Positions 33,607-41,870 of a DNA stretch of 64,000 nucleotides are shown piece after piece. How positions within the stretch are numbered: position 1 is the first letter of the stretch; every line of letters starts with the position of its first letter. The notes under the pieces are model-generated. The model saw only the letters and a list, made by a program, of their open reading frames with translations, did no database searches and was not told where the DNA came from. Position numbers and translations under genes: made by a program. This DNA comes from Caldilineae bacterium (GTDB lineage Bacteria > Chloroflexota > Anaerolineae > Epilineales > Epilineaceae), in assembly GCA_020634625.1 (NCBI GenBank), contig JACKBJ010000019.1:1-64000 (forward strand), read 5' to 3'.

Positions 33607-35214
33607 GTGGGCGACGCGGGGTCGCTGCGTTGGCGCATCCTCATCGCCGACCACCTGCCCGAGGCTGGCTGGGAGGTTCTGCGCGCCGAGCCGGGCATCG
33701 AGGCGATCGGCCCGATCGCCGATCGGGCGACCCTGCTGGCCGCGCTGCCCGAGGCGGACGCGCTGATCCTCCGGGCGGCCACCCAAGTCGATGCCGAGCT
33801 CCTGGATGCCGCGCCGCGGTTGCGGGTGATTGGCCGGGCCGGCGCCAGCCTGGACGGCATCGACCTGGACGCCTGCACCGAGCGCGGCATCCTGGTGCAG
33901 AGCGTGCCCTACGCCAACGTGGACGCCGTGGCCGAGCTGACCTTCGGGCTGCTCCTGGCGGCGGCGCGCGGCATCCCGCAAGGCTACGCCGCCCTGCGCC
34001 GGGGTGAGTTCCCGCGGCACACGATGCTCGGCTTCCAGCTGCACGGCAAGCAGCTCGGCCTGATCGGCTTCGGTCGTCTGGGCCGGGCGGTGGCCGAGCG
34101 GGCGCGTGCCTTCGGGATGCCGGTGCTGGTCTACGATCCCTACGTCGACCTGTCCTTCGCCCAGGAACAGGGCGTCGAAGTGCTGGGCCTGGGCGAGCTG
34201 CTGAATCGCGCCGACGTGCTGAGCCTCAACACGGTGCTGACCGAGCAGACCCACCACATGATCGATGGCGAGGCCCTGGCGCGCATGAAGCCGGGCGCGA
34301 CGCTGGTCAACTGCACCCACGCCGGCCTGATCGACGAAGTGGCGCTGCTGGCGGCGCTGGACTCGGGCCGACTGGCCTGGGCGGCCCTGGACACCCTGCA
34401 GCAGGAGCCGCCCGCGCCGGATCATCCCTTGTTGGCCCATCCGCGCGTGGTCGCCCTGCCGCACCTCAACCAGAACACGGTCGAATCACAGGCCGACACC
34501 GGCCGCACCATCGCCCGCGACGTCCTGGACGCCCTGTCGGGACGCGACTATCGCGCCGCGGCCAACCTGCCCTTCGCGGCCGACGCGCCCTATCCGGAGG
34601 CCGCCCCCTACCTGCGCCTGGCCGAGAAGCTCGGCCGGCTCCAGGGCCAGCTGGCCGACGGGTGGATCGAGCGCCTCGAGGTCGAGGTGCTGGGCGAGCA
34701 GCCCAGCCGACATGTGCGGGCCATCGCGGCCTGCCTGCTGGCCGGCATGCTGCGGCCGGCCAGCGGACGGCGCGTCAACTGGATCTCCGCCCCGCCCCTG
34801 GCCCGGTCGCAGGGCATCCAGACCGCCCAAGCGCGCGACCTGGTGCAGCTGGGCGACTACCCGAACCTCCTGGCCTGCCGGCTGAGCTGGGAGGGCGGCT
34901 CGCGCACGGTGGCCGGCGCCCTCTTCGCCAACGGCGAGGCGCGCCTGGTGCAGTACGAGGGCTTTCGCATCGACGCCCATCCCGAGGGCCCGGTGCTGAT
35001 CATCGAGAACGACGACCGAGCCGGCGTCATCGGCCGCGTGGGCATGCTTCTCGGCGAGGCCGGCGTCAACATCGCCAGCTGGCGCTACGGGCGGCAGCGG
35101 ATCGGCGGCCGGGCCCTCTCCTTCATCAACCTCGACCAGGCCTTGCCCGAGGCCCTGCTGGGCCGCCTGCGCGCCTCGCCCGAGATCCATCGCGCGCGGC
35201 AGCTGCGGCTCTGA
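33607..35214 (+). CDS. D-3-phosphoglycerate-dehydrogenase-like protein with ACT domain, atypical active site
   Basis: The protein has 535 residues and starts at GTG 33607, with a purine-rich site in the end of serB. The NAD-binding fold has GLIGFGRLGRAVAERA. The C-terminal ~75 residues are an ACT domain (GPVLIIENDDRAGVIGRVGMLLGEAGVNIASWRYGR), with an intervening ASB-like domain, as in long-type SerA. The catalytic region differs from canonical SerA: the arginine of NxxRGGxxDE is His238 in VNCTHAGLIDE, Glu267 (QQEPP) and His286 (LPHLNQNT) are kept, and the usual GGST after the histidine is NQNT. Pairing with serB supports a role in serine synthesis, but the missing arginine, which binds substrate carboxylate, makes a different hydroxyacid substrate possible. 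Confidence 0.83.
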   Translation: MGDAGSLRWRILIADHLPEAGWEVLRAEPGIEAIGPIADRATLLAALPEADALILRAATQVDAELLDAAPRLRVIGRAGASLDGIDLDACTERGILVQSVPYANVDAVAELTFGLLLAAARGIPQGYAALRRGEFPRHTMLGFQLHGKQLGLIGFGRLGRAVAERARAFGMPVLVYDPYVDLSFAQEQGVEVLGLGELLNRADVLSLNTVLTEQTHHMIDGEALARMKPGATLVNCTHAGLIDEVALLAALDSGRLAWAALDTLQQEPPAPDHPLLAHPRVVALPHLNQNTVESQADTGRTIARDVLDALSGRDYRAAANLPFAADAPYPEAAPYLRLAEKLGRLQGQLADGWIERLEVEVLGEQPSRHVRAIAACLLAGMLRPASGRRVNWISAPPLARSQGIQTAQARDLVQLGDYPNLLACRLSWEGGSRTVAGALFANGEARLVQYEGFRIDAHPEGPVLIIENDDRAGVIGRVGMLLGEAGVNIASWRYGRQRIGGRALSFINLDQALPEALLGRLRASPEIHRARQLRL

Positions 35215-35294
35215 AGGCGGGGTCGACGAAGCCGGCGGCGACCCGACGGACTGCCGCCGGGCCGCCGCCCCATCGCGCCTCCGCGCCACCGACC

Positions 35295-36476
35295 TCAAGG
35301 GCGCGGCGCCTCGGCCAGGATCCCACGCAGCGCCAGGCGCCGGCCACCGCGCAGCACCGTCAGGACCAGGGCGTCGCCGACCGCGTGCTGGCCCAGCGCC
35401 CGGCTCAGCTCGGCCACCGAGCCGACCGGCTGCCCGTCGATGGCCACGATGATGTCGCCGCCAAAGGTCAGGCCGGCGCCCTCGGCGAAGGGAAGCGTGC
35501 CCCGACCGGCCACCAGGCCGGCCTGCTCGGCCGGCGAGCCGTCCGCCACCCGCTGCACCAGGACCCCCGCGTGCGCCGGCAAGGACAGCATCGTGGCCAG
35601 GCGCCGGGTGACGTTGACGCCGGATGCGCCCAGCCAGGGCCGGATCACGTAGCCGCGGTCGATCAGATCGGGAAGGACCCCCGCGACCACCGCCACCGGG
35701 ATGGCGAAGCCGATGCCCTGGAAGCCGCTGCCGGTCGAGTAGATGGCCGTCGTGACCCCGACCACCTCGCCCCAGGCGTTCAGCAGCGGGCCGCCGGAGC
35801 TGCCGGGGTTGATGGCGGCATCGGTCTGGATCACGCCGTCGATCACGGATCCCCAGACGTCGCGGTCTTCCAGGCTGCGACCCAGGGCGCTGACGTAGCC
35901 GGCGCTGAGGCTCTGGTCGAAGCCGAAGGGGCTGCCGATGGTCAGCACCCGGTCGCCGACGGCCAGCTGCCCGGGCGCGGCCAGCGGCAGGACCGGCAGG
36001 GGCGCTGTGGCCGGGACCCGCAGCAGGGCCAGATCGGTGGCCGCGTCTCGGCCGAGGATCTCGGCCTCGAGCTCGCTACCGTCCTGCAGCCGCACCGTCA
36101 CCCGGCTCGCGTCGGCCACGACGTGGTGGTTGGTCAGGATCAGGCCGTCCGGGCGCACGACGAAGCCGGAGCCGTTGCCGGCGCCGGAGCGGCCGCGCAG
36201 AACGCTGACGTTCACCACGGCCGGCGCGCTGCGCCGGAAGACCTCGGCGACCTCGAGCGGAGGCTCGCTCCAGGCCGGCGCGAAGGCCTCGCTCGGCGTG
36301 CCGCCGCTGTGCGGCGCAGCGACCCCGCGGCCGAGGCCGGGCAGGAGCAGCAGCATCGCGGTCAGGGTGGCCAGGCTCGAGGCCACGGCCACCAGGACGG
36401 TGCCGGCCAGGGAGCCGGCGGGAGCGGGAGGATGGACCCATGTGCGCCCGCGAGGGACGCCTGCTTCGTTCAACAT
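35295..36476 (-). CDS. HtrA/DegP-type serine protease with PDZ domain
   Basis: This 393-residue protein has a single N-terminal membrane anchor (~24-48) and a trypsin-like domain with triad His118 (LTNHHVV), Asp148 (DAATDLALL) and Ser227 (NPGSSGGPL). It also has TIGSPFGF and QTDAAIN, both HtrA hallmarks. A C-terminal PDZ domain follows (AHAGVLVQRVADGSPAEQAGL...GDIIVAIDGQPVGSVAEL). It probably degrades or refolds damaged proteins outside the cytoplasmic membrane. ATG 36476 follows AAGGGGAAA. TTCAAC repeats precede and overlap the start region (36469, 36506, 36520), suggesting regulation. Confidence 0.94.
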   Translation of the reverse strand: MLNEAGVPRGRTWVHPPAPAGSLAGTVLVAVASSLATLTAMLLLLPGLGRGVAAPHSGGTPSEAFAPAWSEPPLEVAEVFRRSAPAVVNVSVLRGRSGAGNGSGFVVRPDGLILTNHHVVADASRVTVRLQDGSELEAEILGRDAATDLALLRVPATAPLPVLPLAAPGQLAVGDRVLTIGSPFGFDQSLSAGYVSALGRSLEDRDVWGSVIDGVIQTDAAINPGSSGGPLLNAWGEVVGVTTAIYSTGSGFQGIGFAIPVAVVAGVLPDLIDRGYVIRPWLGASGVNVTRRLATMLSLPAHAGVLVQRVADGSPAEQAGLVAGRGTLPFAEGAGLTFGGDIIVAIDGQPVGSVAELSRALGQHAVGDALVLTVLRGGRRLALRGILAEAPRP

Positions 36477-36525
36477 CTGCTTTCCCCTTTCATCGCTCTG
36501 ACCATTTCAACGCTACGGGTTCAAC
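36469..36525. repeat. TTCAAC repeats at the htrA start region
   Basis: TTCAAC occurs at 36469-36474, 36506-36511 and 36520-36525, the last two 14 bp apart. The 12-mer TTCAACGCTACG at 36506 recurs exactly on the minus strand at 47423-47434 within the 12-bp repeat array. This may be a regulator site. Confidence 0.4.
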
Positions 36526-36539
36526 ACTTCGGCGGCTTC

Positions 36540-36556
36540 GAGGGCGCCACGCCCTC
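36540..36556 (-). terminator. Hairpin between hpt and htrA
   Basis: GAGGGCG pairs with CGCCCTC around a 3-nt loop. With a GGGGG-ATCG-CCCCC stem at 36641-36654 just after the hpt stop, it may separate hpt from htrA transcription. There is no T-run. Confidence 0.4.
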
Positions 36557-36661
36557 ATGCAGCAAGATACCGGCCAGCGCGCCGGATGCGCGTGAGCTGG
36601 GTCACAGGTCGGTTGCGGGATCCTCCGCAGATCCGCGCTCGGGGGATCGCCCCCCAGGGGC

Positions 36662-37261
36662 TCAGCCGGCGGATGTCGCCGGATCGGGGCGCTGCGCCAC
36701 CCGCTCGAGCATCTCCGGCTCGAGCACGCCGATGTAGGGCAGGGTGCGCCAGCGGTCGTCGTAGTCGAGACCGTAGCCGATCACCCAGACGTCGGGAACG
36801 TCGAAGCCGACGTAGTCGACGTGGACGTCGATCTCGTGGCGCTCGCGCTTGCGCAGCAGGCTGCAGCTGCGCAGCGAGGCGGGGCCGCGGGCGGCCAACG
36901 TGCGCAACAGGTAGTCGAGGGTGTGGCCGGTGTCGACGATGTCCTCGACGATGAGCACGTGCTTGCCGGCCAGATCGGTCCGCAGGTCCATGATCAGCCG
37001 TACCGCGCCGGTCTGTTCGGTGCCCTGATAGCTCGACAGGGCGATGAAGTCGACGTGGTTGGCGATGGCCAGGCGGCGGCTGAGGTCGGCCAGGAAGATG
37101 AAGGCGCCGCGCAGGACGCCGACCAGGAGCAGCTCGTCGCAGCCGCGGTAGTCGTGGTCGATGCGCGCCGCCAGGGACGCGACGCGGGCGCGGATGGCGC
37201 CCTCGGCGATGAGCGCGGGCGGCTCCGGGAATCGTGCTGTCGGGGGCTTGTGCGAGGTCAT
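36662..37261 (-). CDS. hpt: Hypoxanthine phosphoribosyltransferase
   Basis: This 199-residue purine salvage enzyme transfers a phosphoribosyl group from PRPP to hypoxanthine or guanine. The PRPP-binding loop is VLIVEDIVDTGHTLDYL. The upstream PPi loop (VGVLRGAFIFLADLSRRL) and the C-terminal VIGYGLDYDDRWRTLPYIGVL are canonical. Length is normal. The start ATG at 37261 is the only one that precedes the conserved region closely. The gene is not clustered with guaA, which lies 28 kb away. Confidence 0.95.
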   Translation of the reverse strand: MTSHKPPTARFPEPPALIAEGAIRARVASLAARIDHDYRGCDELLLVGVLRGAFIFLADLSRRLAIANHVDFIALSSYQGTEQTGAVRLIMDLRTDLAGKHVLIVEDIVDTGHTLDYLLRTLAARGPASLRSCSLLRKRERHEIDVHVDYVGFDVPDVWVIGYGLDYDDRWRTLPYIGVLEPEMLERVAQRPDPATSAG

Positions 37262-37361
37262 GCAGGGCTCCGCGGCGGGCTGATCGGAGCCATACCATAG
37301 CCCGGACCCGGGAGCCGGGGTAGCCGCGAATGGCGGCTCCCCGTCGCCGCGGTCGCGCGGC

Positions 37362-38432
37362 TCAGCCGTCGAGGGCGATGGCCAGCTCGGTCGGGCGGTG
37401 GTCGGAGCCCAGACCGGGCCCGACGCGGCGGTCGAGGACCCGAATCCCGCGGCCGTACAGGGCCTGGTCGATGGGGATGCCCAGGACCGGCAGCGCGGGG
37501 TAAGGCCAGCTGGCCTGGTAGCCCCGGCCGAGGGCCGAGTCCTGCAGGCCACCGACGCGCAGGAGCTCCGCGAAACGAGGCGAGAAGCGGGTGATGTTGA
37601 GGTCGCCCAGGACCAGGGCCGGTGCGGAGCGAGCGGCGGCCCAGCTCGCGGCGGCGGCCAGCTGCCGGTCGCGCAGGGCGGCCTCGCCGGCGCCCTTGGG
37701 CGGCATGGTGTGCAGGACCAGCAGGTCCAGCGGCCGCCCCTCCAAACGCAGCCGGGCCTCGATGCTCGGGAAGGAGCGCTCTGCCGGCGTGATCGCGCGG
37801 ATGACGCGGCTCGCCTCGACCTCCAGCCCGGCGCGGTCGCTGCGCAGCGCCAGCAGCATGCCGAAGTTGTCGGGCTGCGGGGCGGCCTCGACGATGGTGT
37901 AGCCGGGCAGGGCCTGGCGCAGGGCCTCGAGCCAGCGCGTGTCGACCTCGACCAGCGCGACGAGGTCGGGTGCCTGGGCCGCGAGATAGGCGCCGACCTC
38001 GGCCTTGCGCGGGTTGCGGGTGAGGGTGTTGAAGGCGACGAGGTCCAGGCGGGGTGCCCCGGGAGCTTCGACCTCCGGCGACCGGCCCGCCGTTCCGCCC
38101 GCCGCAAGCTCGGCGGGCGCGGCTGCCACCGCGGCCGGCGGCAGGTAGAGCGGGGCCAGCTGGACCAGGTTGGCGGCGGCGCCCAGGAGGGCAAGCAGGG
38201 CCAGGCGCGGCGATCGCAGGCCGGCCGCCAGCAGGGCGCAGCAGCCCAGGCCGAGGCCCAGCTGCAGCGGGAAGTGGCTCCAGAGCTCGAGCCACCAGGC
38301 CAGGCCGCCCAGGCGCCCGGCCAGGGTCAGGCCGAGCCCGGCGGCCAGGGCGAGGCGCAAGGGGCCCCGGAGGCGAGGGCTCACGGCCGGGGGCTCGACG
38401 GCGTCGAGGCCATCGTACACGCGGAACAGCAT
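37362..38432 (-). CDS. Membrane-anchored endonuclease/exonuclease/phosphatase family protein
   Basis: The protein has 356 residues. The first ~105 residues hold about three membrane helices (LRLALAAGLGLTLAGRLGG; FPLQLGLGLGCCALLAAGL; LALLALLGAAANLVQLAPLYL). The rest is an EEP (DNase I-like) domain with LDLVAFNTLTRNPRKAEVG, a metal-binding glutamate in LVALVEVDTRWLEAL, LLVLHTMPPKG, VLGDLNITRFSP and the terminal GSDHRP. The arrangement matches extracytoplasmic EEP proteins of unknown substrate (DNA, lipid or phosphate ester). The gene is separated from hpt by 100 bp on the same strand. Confidence 0.9.
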   Translation of the reverse strand: MLFRVYDGLDAVEPPAVSPRLRGPLRLALAAGLGLTLAGRLGGLAWWLELWSHFPLQLGLGLGCCALLAAGLRSPRLALLALLGAAANLVQLAPLYLPPAAVAAAPAELAAGGTAGRSPEVEAPGAPRLDLVAFNTLTRNPRKAEVGAYLAAQAPDLVALVEVDTRWLEALRQALPGYTIVEAAPQPDNFGMLLALRSDRAGLEVEASRVIRAITPAERSFPSIEARLRLEGRPLDLLVLHTMPPKGAGEAALRDRQLAAAASWAAARSAPALVLGDLNITRFSPRFAELLRVGGLQDSALGRGYQASWPYPALPVLGIPIDQALYGRGIRVLDRRVGPGLGSDHRPTELAIALDG

Positions 38433-38511
38433 GGCTGCATCGCTCCGTTCAGGGTCGAGCCGAGGATCGGCTGCGGAGCGATGGACGCGTTCGGGTTACG
38501 GCGGGGCAGGC

Positions 38512-39618
38512 TCATTCCAGGCTCCGGAGCAGGTCCTTGTGGTAGGGCTTCAGATCCTGCCAGCGCCCGGAGCGGACCAGCGGCACCCAGTCGGGGTTGG
38601 CGATCAGGGCGCGGCCGACGGCCAGCAGGTCGACCTCGCCGCGCTCGACCAGCGCGATGGCCGGCCAGGGGTCGGTCACCAGGCTGGCCGCCTCGCCGTA
38701 GGACTCGTCCATGGCCAGGGTGACCGAGACCTTGCCGACGGCGATCACCGGCAGGCCCGAGAGCGCCTTGGACCAGGCGGCCAGACCGCGGGTCGGGTGC
38801 GCGTCGGGGAAGCCGGGGTCGAGGACGCTGCGGGTCGAGACGTGCAGGATGTCGGCGCCGGCCCGGCTCAGGGCGCCCAGGAAGGCGCCCAGCTCGCCCG
38901 GACTGCGCCATTTGGCCTCGCCGTAGTCGTCCATGCGCCACTGGCTGAAGCGAAAGATGATCGGGAAGTCCGGCCCGACGGCCTCGCGCACTGCCGCGAC
39001 GATCTCGAGCGGGAAGCGCATGCGGTTCTGGGCGCTGCCGCCGTAGGCGTCGTCGCGGCGGTTGGTTTGGGGGCTGAGGAAGCTGTCGAGCAGGTAGCCA
39101 TGGGCGCCGTGGATCTCGAGGGCATCGCAGCGGATGGCCCTGGCCTGCGCGGCGGCATGGCGGAAGGCCTCGGTGACCTGGGCGAAGTCCTCGGCGTCCA
39201 TGGCGCGGACGGCCGGCCGCGGCCGGCCGTCCCGCCCGGGTGGGGGTTGGTGGGCGGAGGGGCCGATGGGGTCGAGGGCTCGCCGGCCGGTGTGCCAGAG
39301 CTGCGGCGCGAAGGCGCCGCCGGCGGCATGCACGGCATCGACCACCCGGCGCCAGGCCGCGATCTGGTCCGGTGTCTCGAAGCGCGGCACGGTCAGCGTG
39401 TCGGGCGCGTGGCGGGCGTCGACGTGCGTGCCCTCGGAGAGGATCAGGCCGACTTCGGCTTCGGCGCGGCGGGCGTAGTAGCGGACGGTCTCGGGGGTGG
39501 CGATGCCGTCCTCGGCCGCGAAGCGGCGGGTCATGGGAGCCATGACGACGCGGTTGCGCAGCCGCAGGTCACCCAGCTGGACGGGCTGGAAGAGGCGGGC
39601 GAGCTGGGGGTCGGGCAT
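38512..39618 (-). CDS. Old Yellow Enzyme family NADH:flavin oxidoreductase
   Basis: This 368-residue FMN TIM-barrel protein has the OYE opening (LFQPVQLGDLRLRNRVVMAPMTRR), the active-site segment EIHGAHGYLLDSFLSPQ and NRRDDAYGGS, and the FMN-phosphate region near DLLAVGRALIANPDW. It would reduce activated alkenes of enoates or similar compounds with NAD(P)H. The physiological substrate is unknown. No tight operon partner is evident. It diverges from the solute-binding lipoprotein gene. Confidence 0.93.
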   Translation of the reverse strand: MPDPQLARLFQPVQLGDLRLRNRVVMAPMTRRFAAEDGIATPETVRYYARRAEAEVGLILSEGTHVDARHAPDTLTVPRFETPDQIAAWRRVVDAVHAAGGAFAPQLWHTGRRALDPIGPSAHQPPPGRDGRPRPAVRAMDAEDFAQVTEAFRHAAAQARAIRCDALEIHGAHGYLLDSFLSPQTNRRDDAYGGSAQNRMRFPLEIVAAVREAVGPDFPIIFRFSQWRMDDYGEAKWRSPGELGAFLGALSRAGADILHVSTRSVLDPGFPDAHPTRGLAAWSKALSGLPVIAVGKVSVTLAMDESYGEAASLVTDPWPAIALVERGEVDLLAVGRALIANPDWVPLVRSGRWQDLKPYHKDLLRSLE

Positions 39619-39813
39619 GGCAGGCGCTCCTCGGGTGGGTCGGGCCTGATGATAGCGGCGCGCGGGGCGGGGCTCGAATGTCTGGCCGGCCGCGCCGCGC
39701 GATGCTTTGCATTTCCTTTGGACGGCGCAACCGATCGCGTCCTGGCGTGTTATCAGAGAAAACCAGGCTAGGATCCGGCATCGGGTTCTGGCCGTCACCG
39801 GGGGGGATGGCCG

Positions 39814-41799
39814 ATGCGGGCGGATCGCTGGGTCTGGCTGGTCGTGGCCGGGATGGGCGCGGGGCTGATCGCCTGTGGCGGCGCGGAGCCGCCCGCGCCG
39901 AGCGAGGAGGCCGCGCTTCCAGAGGGCGACGATGCCGCCTACCCGGCCGCGGATGCCTCGGATGCCGCCGGGGCGGGCGCCGAAGTCGGCGCGGCCGTGG
40001 ACGTCCTGGCCTTCGAGCCGGCGGCGGCCGGCGGCACGCTGATCCTGGGCGCCAACCAGGAGCCCGACACGCTCTACATCCACGACGCCGGCATGGCCGC
40101 CAGCGGCGACGTCTTCTCGGCCCTGGGCGAACGGCCCTACCTGACGGCCGACTTCGACTACCAGCCGATGACGCTCGAGGCCCTGCCCGACATCGGTCGC
40201 GGCGACGGCAGCGCCGAGTTGCTTACGGTCTCGGTCCAAGCTGGCGATCGGTACGTCGACCCCGAGTCGAAGGAGGTGGTGACGGCCACCGAGACGGTGG
40301 CCGACCTGCCCCAGATCGTGGCCCGCTTCCGCTTTCGCGAGGGCCTGACCTGGCAGGACGGCACGCCGGTGACGGCCGCCGACTCGGTCTTCTCGCGCGA
40401 GGTGGCCTGCGATCCGGACACGCCGACCAGCAAGTTCCTGTGCGAGCGCACGGTCAGCTACGAGGTCGTGGACGACCGTACGGCCCAATGGACCGGCCTG
40501 CCGGGCTACGCCGACCAGACCTACTTCGTCAACGTCTACCAGTTCCTGCCCCGCCACCAGCTGGGCTCGGATGGCGTGACGCGCATGGAGGACATGGCGG
40601 CGGCCGAGATCATGGCCGACGAGGCCTTCACCCGCTCACCGCTGAGCTTCGGCCCCTTCCAGATCGTCGAGTGGGTGGCCGGCGAGCGCATCACGCTCGA
40701 GCGCAACCCGCACTACTGGCGCGCCGCCGAGGGGCTGCCGTTCCTGGATGGCATCACCTTCCGCTACATCCCCGACACCAACGCCCAGCTGCTGGCGCTC
40801 GAGAGCGGTGACGTCGACGTGGCCACGCGCCTCGACTTCGGCTCCTCGGAGGCCATCGACGCCGCCGAGGCCGAAGGCAAGCTGGTGGCGCACTACGCCG
40901 AAGGCACCTACTGGGAGCGTCTCAGCCTGAACCTGGATCCGCTGGACGATCGGCCGCCGCTGCTGGCCTGCCTGGACGTTCGCAAGGCCATCGCCTACGG
41001 CATGGACCGCGAGACGATGACCGAGGTCATCATGAAGGGCAAGACCGGCGTGGCCGCCACGCCGGCCGACCGCCGCCACTGGGCCTATCCGCCCGAGGGC
41101 ACGCTGAGCCTGATCGGCTACGACCCGGCCACGGCGGCCAGGCTGCTGGACGACATCGGCTTCTCGGACGCCGACGGTGACGGCGTGCGCGAGGCGCAAG
41201 CCGAGATCACCTGCGAGCTGGTCGCCGACATCGAGGGCACCGTCAAGCAGCGCGTGATCCCGGCCGGCACGCCGCTGGAGCTGACCGTCAGCACCACCGA
41301 GGGCCGCGTGATGCGCCAACAGACGACGCTGCTCTTCCAACAGCAGATGGCCGACATCGGCATCAAGATCAACCTGGAGTACATGCCGGCCGGCGTCTTC
41401 TTCGACGGCGCGCCGGACGGCGCCATGTTCACCCGCCGCTTCGACATCGGCGAGTACTCCTCGAACTTCGGCGTCGGCGCCCCGGTCGGCTGGTACTGCA
41501 CCGAGATCCCGACGCCCGAGAACGGCTGGGCCGGCGGCAACGAAACCGGCTGGTGCGACCCGGCCTACGACCAGGCCGGCAAGACCGCCGAAAACCTGAT
41601 CGACCGCCAGGCCGCCCTGCCCTACTACCACGAGGCCCAGAAGCGCTTCACCGAGGGCCTGCCCACCATCGGCCTGTTCAACCGCGTCGACGTGCACGCG
41701 GCGGCGCCGAACGTGGTGAACTTCCGGCCGAATCCGACGATCGCGTGGGATACGTGGAATGTGGCGGCGTGGGGGTTTGCGCCATATTCCTCAGACTAA
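39814..41799 (+). CDS. ABC transporter solute-binding lipoprotein, SBP_bac_5 family
   Basis: This 661-residue lipoprotein has a hydrophobic signal and lipobox (MGAGLIACGG), an Ala/Asp-rich linker, and a large family 5 binding domain (peptide/opine/nickel type) with GGTLILGANQEPDTLY, FREGLTWQDGTPVTAADSVFS, GPFQIVEWVAGERITLERNPHYW and DVRKAIAYGMDRE. It is probably a peptide or nickel-complex scavenger. No permease or ATPase gene lies beside it, so partners must be encoded elsewhere. The GC content stays high to its last codons, and the composition falls sharply right after its stop. Confidence 0.9.
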   Translation: MRADRWVWLVVAGMGAGLIACGGAEPPAPSEEAALPEGDDAAYPAADASDAAGAGAEVGAAVDVLAFEPAAAGGTLILGANQEPDTLYIHDAGMAASGDVFSALGERPYLTADFDYQPMTLEALPDIGRGDGSAELLTVSVQAGDRYVDPESKEVVTATETVADLPQIVARFRFREGLTWQDGTPVTAADSVFSREVACDPDTPTSKFLCERTVSYEVVDDRTAQWTGLPGYADQTYFVNVYQFLPRHQLGSDGVTRMEDMAAAEIMADEAFTRSPLSFGPFQIVEWVAGERITLERNPHYWRAAEGLPFLDGITFRYIPDTNAQLLALESGDVDVATRLDFGSSEAIDAAEAEGKLVAHYAEGTYWERLSLNLDPLDDRPPLLACLDVRKAIAYGMDRETMTEVIMKGKTGVAATPADRRHWAYPPEGTLSLIGYDPATAARLLDDIGFSDADGDGVREAQAEITCELVADIEGTVKQRVIPAGTPLELTVSTTEGRVMRQQTTLLFQQQMADIGIKINLEYMPAGVFFDGAPDGAMFTRRFDIGEYSSNFGVGAPVGWYCTEIPTPENGWAGGNETGWCDPAYDQAGKTAENLIDRQAALPYYHEAQKRFTEGLPTIGLFNRVDVHAAAPNVVNFRPNPTIAWDTWNVAAWGFAPYSSD

Positions 41800-41870
41800 A
41801 TCGATGACGCCGACGTGCCTGACATAGGTTGGAAGATGTAGGTGATAGCAAAGGGAGGGAGAGCGTAGCA

